DNA of 7,488 nucleotides from CAZPFP01 sp964585895 (lineage in GTDB: Bacteria; Patescibacteriota; Microgenomatia; PFEM01; JAHIFH01), in the NCBI GenBank assembly GCA_964585895.1, contig CAZPFP010000030.1, positions 1 through 7,488 of the forward strand, in the 5' to 3' direction. Positions 5,446 to 7,488 of the stretch are shown here, in pieces (positions within the stretch are counted from its first letter, which is position 1; each line of letters starts with the position of its first letter). The notes beneath the pieces were generated by a model. The model saw nothing but the letters and a program-made list of their open reading frames with translations. It searched no databases and was not told where the DNA came from. Both the position numbers and the translations under genes were made by a program.

Positions 5446-7166
5446 GAGTAAGTAGCCAACCAAATCTCGGGATGGGAATTCATAACGATGTCAGGACGGT
5501 AGTGAAATTCCTCGTATGGCTCAGTCTCATTCAGCGGATTCCCTGGACTTCCCCTTTCCAAATTAAATTTTTGGGCAATGAAAGTTCCTTCAGCCGTTAG
5601 TTGATTATCTTCGTTTCCAGTAGAAATAGCCCCATCAGTAATATAGATTCCTTCAATCTGATCAACCAAACCATCAATTTCGATATCACCTGAAGTAATA
5701 ATTACCAAATAGCCCCCATTATTTACTTTGATTCTGTTATTGATAGTAAGCTTGCCGTTAACTAAAATCACTAATTGTCGACCGGCAGGAACTGTTTCAG
5801 GATTGTTGACATTCAACGGACCGTCTCTAAAATAAACTCCAGACTCTGTGGGAAAATTATCATTTTCACCGGTAATACTTTCCTCTGGTGAACCAAGGAG
5901 TTGATAAAAATAATTATATGATTTTCTAGAAAAGTTAGTGTTGGCTAGCCAATCAGTAGAAGAAACTGGCGCTTCGTCACCAAAATCAGAACTTGAGCCA
6001 TTGTAAGAAACTACACCCGGTGTTTCTCCTTCACCATCAAGGCAGAAATAAGGATTGGTGGCCGTACTGGGAACTTGAGAATTAATTGTTCCTTGACTAT
6101 GAACATCACCCTCTTTGGTCTGAAACCACTCGGGCGGTCTCACCTTAACTAACGCCGTATCAGTGCATCCTAAAAAATCGCCTGGGTCGAGATAGACACG
6201 CGCATTCAAAATTGTTTCTCCATCGCTAATGCCAGAAACCGTGGTTATATAGGGCGAGAGGTCATCTGTGGTTGGGTTAATGCTCGCAATATTACTGTCA
6301 TCGATAATAAACTGAACTCGATTGACCAAACCATTTTGAACACTGATCATTGCCTCTACTGGCATGGATTCTCCTGGAGGAACGGCGATAGGGTCAGGTA
6401 GACTCACTGTACAAGTAGGACATAACCCTAAAACCTGACAACTATCTAAAAGAATGCCATGAGTATCATAGGCATAAAGGCGGAAAGAATAAGAGTGATC
6501 TGATTGAACATTGTCAAAGTTTTGTGTACCTGACGTTTCCGTGCACCACCACTCCTCATCGGCCCAAGGACAGACTTCATCGTCATCATTTATGCAAAGC
6601 CAAACTTGAGCAGAAGTCATATTCTGGGTGCTCCAGGAAACAACCGTTGTCCCGGTGTCAGGAGGACAAACTCTTAGAGATTCCGGTTCGCAGTTAATAC
6701 TGCCCAAAGGTTCTCCATCACCATCGCCATCGCCATCGCCATCAATGAAACCGCAATCCGAGACACATAGATTACCAATACAATTCATTTCGCAAGGAAT
6801 GTTGCCAGGACAAAAACAATTATTAGGAAAACAGTCAGCGTCATTGTAACACTCTGCTTCAGGTGGAACATCGCCAGTACACGGCTCATCGTTCTGACAA
6901 TATTGAGGATTATCGCAACTGGGATAGCAGCTATAACTAACCCATTCCAATAAATTAGGACATCTATGTATTCCGCAAGGCACCCATCCTTCATCAAACG
7001 GAGGTGGTGGAGTAGGGCATGGACCACAATCTGCCTCACAACTATTACAGTCTTCATCAGACTCACACCAACCATTGGGGCAATAGCCAGCTTGAACAGG
7101 GGTTGGTGAAAATATCAAAAACAAAACAACTAAAATGGCGGTAAATAAAAAAATCTTTTTTATCAT
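5424..7166 (-). CDS. Secreted cysteine-rich multidomain protein, function unknown
   Basis: A 580-residue exported protein. A signal peptide (1-26) ends in VQA, suited to signal peptidase I; there is no lipobox and no C-terminal anchor. Residues 27-138 hold 20 Cys, starting with a CPNGWC...EDC..C...C..C pattern as in disulfide-rich extracellular repeats. A GD repeat linker (142-151) leads to an Ig-like domain (about 155-247, with VSWSTQN) and a second one (about 250-342) resembling bacterial Big domains. The last part (about 346-580) runs from EWFQTKEGDVHSQG through strand-rich repeats (465-535) to SWQELAP. From memory this WFQ...GDVH...W.E.AP domain is frequent in CPR surface proteins, without an assigned role. 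The ATG overlaps the preceding gene as ATGA; mreC follows after 17 bases. A structural or surface envelope role is inferred from export and neighbours. No catalytic motif is seen. Confidence 0.9.
   Translation of the reverse strand: MIKKIFLFTAILVVLFLIFSPTPVQAGYCPNGWCESDEDCNSCEADCGPCPTPPPPFDEGWVPCGIHRCPNLLEWVSYSCYPSCDNPQYCQNDEPCTGDVPPEAECYNDADCFPNNCFCPGNIPCEMNCIGNLCVSDCGFIDGDGDGDGDGEPLGSINCEPESLRVCPPDTGTTVVSWSTQNMTSAQVWLCINDDDEVCPWADEEWWCTETSGTQNFDNVQSDHSYSFRLYAYDTHGILLDSCQVLGLCPTCTVSLPDPIAVPPGESMPVEAMISVQNGLVNRVQFIIDDSNIASINPTTDDLSPYITTVSGISDGETILNARVYLDPGDFLGCTDTALVKVRPPEWFQTKEGDVHSQGTINSQVPSTATNPYFCLDGEGETPGVVSYNGSSSDFGDEAPVSSTDWLANTNFSRKSYNYFYQLLGSPEESITGENDNFPTESGVYFRDGPLNVNNPETVPAGRQLVILVNGKLTINNRIKVNNGGYLVIITSGDIEIDGLVDQIEGIYITDGAISTGNEDNQLTAEGTFIAQKFNLERGSPGNPLNETEPYEEFHYRPDIVMNSHPEIWLATYSWQELAP
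6714..6744 (-). repeat. In-frame hexanucleotide repeat coding for (Asp-Gly)5
   Basis: Five units of a 6-base repeat (CCATCG/CCATCA on the plus strand) encode D142 to G151 of the secreted Cys-rich protein. The three central units are identical and the outer two differ at one base. The unit is a multiple of three, so slippage would change the linker length between the Cys-rich head and the first Ig-like domain without breaking the frame. An Asp/Gly linker could also bind Ca2+ weakly; that part is inference. Confidence 0.85.
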
Positions 7167-7488
7167 TCTTCAATAAGCTTATAAGCAGTCTCGCTGGTTT
7201 TAATCCAGCCCTCGGCTCCATTTTCAATTCGACTCATTTTAATCTTCAACCATTGACCTTTTTCTTCCAAAATCTGAAAATATTTACCGGGAATAATGTA
7301 AGCAACTTTTGTTCCTTCGTTAGGCTCTTCATAAGCATTTATTTGTCGAACGACAACATACTCTTCAGGTCCCCCTAGTAAAGAGAATTCTTTTTTAAAT
7401 CCTAACCAATAAATACTAAATAAAAAAGCGAGAAAAAATAAAACAACAATAACCAAAACTAGAAGTTTAGAACGAGGTATAGAGGTTA
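7163..7488 (-). CDS. Membrane-anchored bacterial SH3-domain protein (5' end outside the window)
   Basis: The frame is open to the window edge, so the true start probably lies beyond it. The first visible residues (TSIPRSKLLV) put basic charge before a single membrane helix, as in an N-in signal anchor. The only in-window start candidate is TTG at 7454-7456, which lacks a Shine-Dalgarno and would fall inside the helix. After the helix and a short linker (KKEFSLLGGPEEY) comes a bacterial SH3 (SH3b) domain of about 60 residues: VVVRQINAYEEPNEGTK, IIPGKYFQILEEKGQWLKI, then EGWIKTS. SH3b domains often bind peptidoglycan or peptides on the outer face of the membrane. The TGA overlaps the ATG of the Cys-rich secreted protein as ATGA, so the two are probably co-translated and may work together in the envelope. 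No enzymatic domain is visible in this part. Confidence 0.8.
   Translation of the reverse strand, partial: TSIPRSKLLVLVIVVLFFLAFLFSIYWLGFKKEFSLLGGPEEYVVVRQINAYEEPNEGTKVAYIIPGKYFQILEEKGQWLKIKMSRIENGAEGWIKTSETAYKLIEE

Noticed and set aside
6628..7075. Open frames on both strands overlapping the Cys-rich gene (6628-6849 plus, 6785-7075 minus).
   Set aside because: Shadows of the Cys-rich coding frame; the hexamer repeat and Cys codons create open frames in other registers.
953..7165. Alternative genetic code with UGA read as glycine, as in some CPR lineages.
   Set aside because: Every complete gene ends at TGA at the expected family length, including MreC, MreD, PBP2 and DprA.
7163..7456. A complete 97-residue SH3 protein starting at TTG 7456.
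   Set aside because: The frame stays open to base 7488 with a typical basic flank before the membrane helix, and the TTG would start inside that helix without a ribosome binding site.

Overview
The window is a compact, AT-rich bacterial segment in which every gene I can support lies on the minus strand, so transcription runs from the high-coordinate end to the low-coordinate end. Five features point to a member of the Candidate Phyla Radiation (Patescibacteria), probably the Microgenomates side: short Mre and PBP proteins, repeated 4-base ATGA gene overlaps, few Shine-Dalgarno sequences, a PBP2 with a Cys-Lys-Ser-Gly-Thr box, and a secreted Cys-rich protein ending in a domain I associate with that group. 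This placement is inference. All seven complete genes with a visible stop end in TGA, so TGA is a stop here and the UGA=Gly code of Gracilibacteria and Absconditabacteria is excluded.

Layout in transcription order. (1) 7488-7163: the 3' part of a membrane-anchored SH3-domain protein, cut by the window edge. (2) 7166-5424: a 580-residue secreted protein with about 20 cysteines in its first 110 mature residues, two Ig-like domains and a C-terminal beta-rich domain. (3) 5406-2589: mreC, mreD and mrdA (PBP2), the cell-elongation module, without mreB in the window. (4) 2490-2161: an unrecognised three-helix membrane protein with its own near-consensus promoter and strong ribosome binding site. (5) 2160-2042: a 119-base leader holding a tiny ORF with two Cys codons, stacked hairpins and a terminator-like hairpin whose T-tract abuts the dprA ribosome binding site. 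(6) 2041-953: dprA. (7) 956-1: the N-terminal third to half of topA, up to just past the catalytic tyrosine. No tRNA, rRNA, CRISPR, insertion sequence or integrase is visible.

The upper part (SH3 protein, Cys-rich protein, MreC, MreD, PBP2) reads as one translationally coupled envelope unit: scaffold, transpeptidase and two extracytoplasmic proteins. The lower part is the common dprA-topA DNA-processing pair. The most interesting stretch is the dprA leader. Its parts can be arranged as a ribosome-mediated attenuator, with a Cys-containing leader peptide, a 1:2 hairpin, an antiterminator and a terminator, but the pairings are short and the model is unproven. A second point is an extended -10 box placed so that mreC mRNA would start at the A of its ATG.
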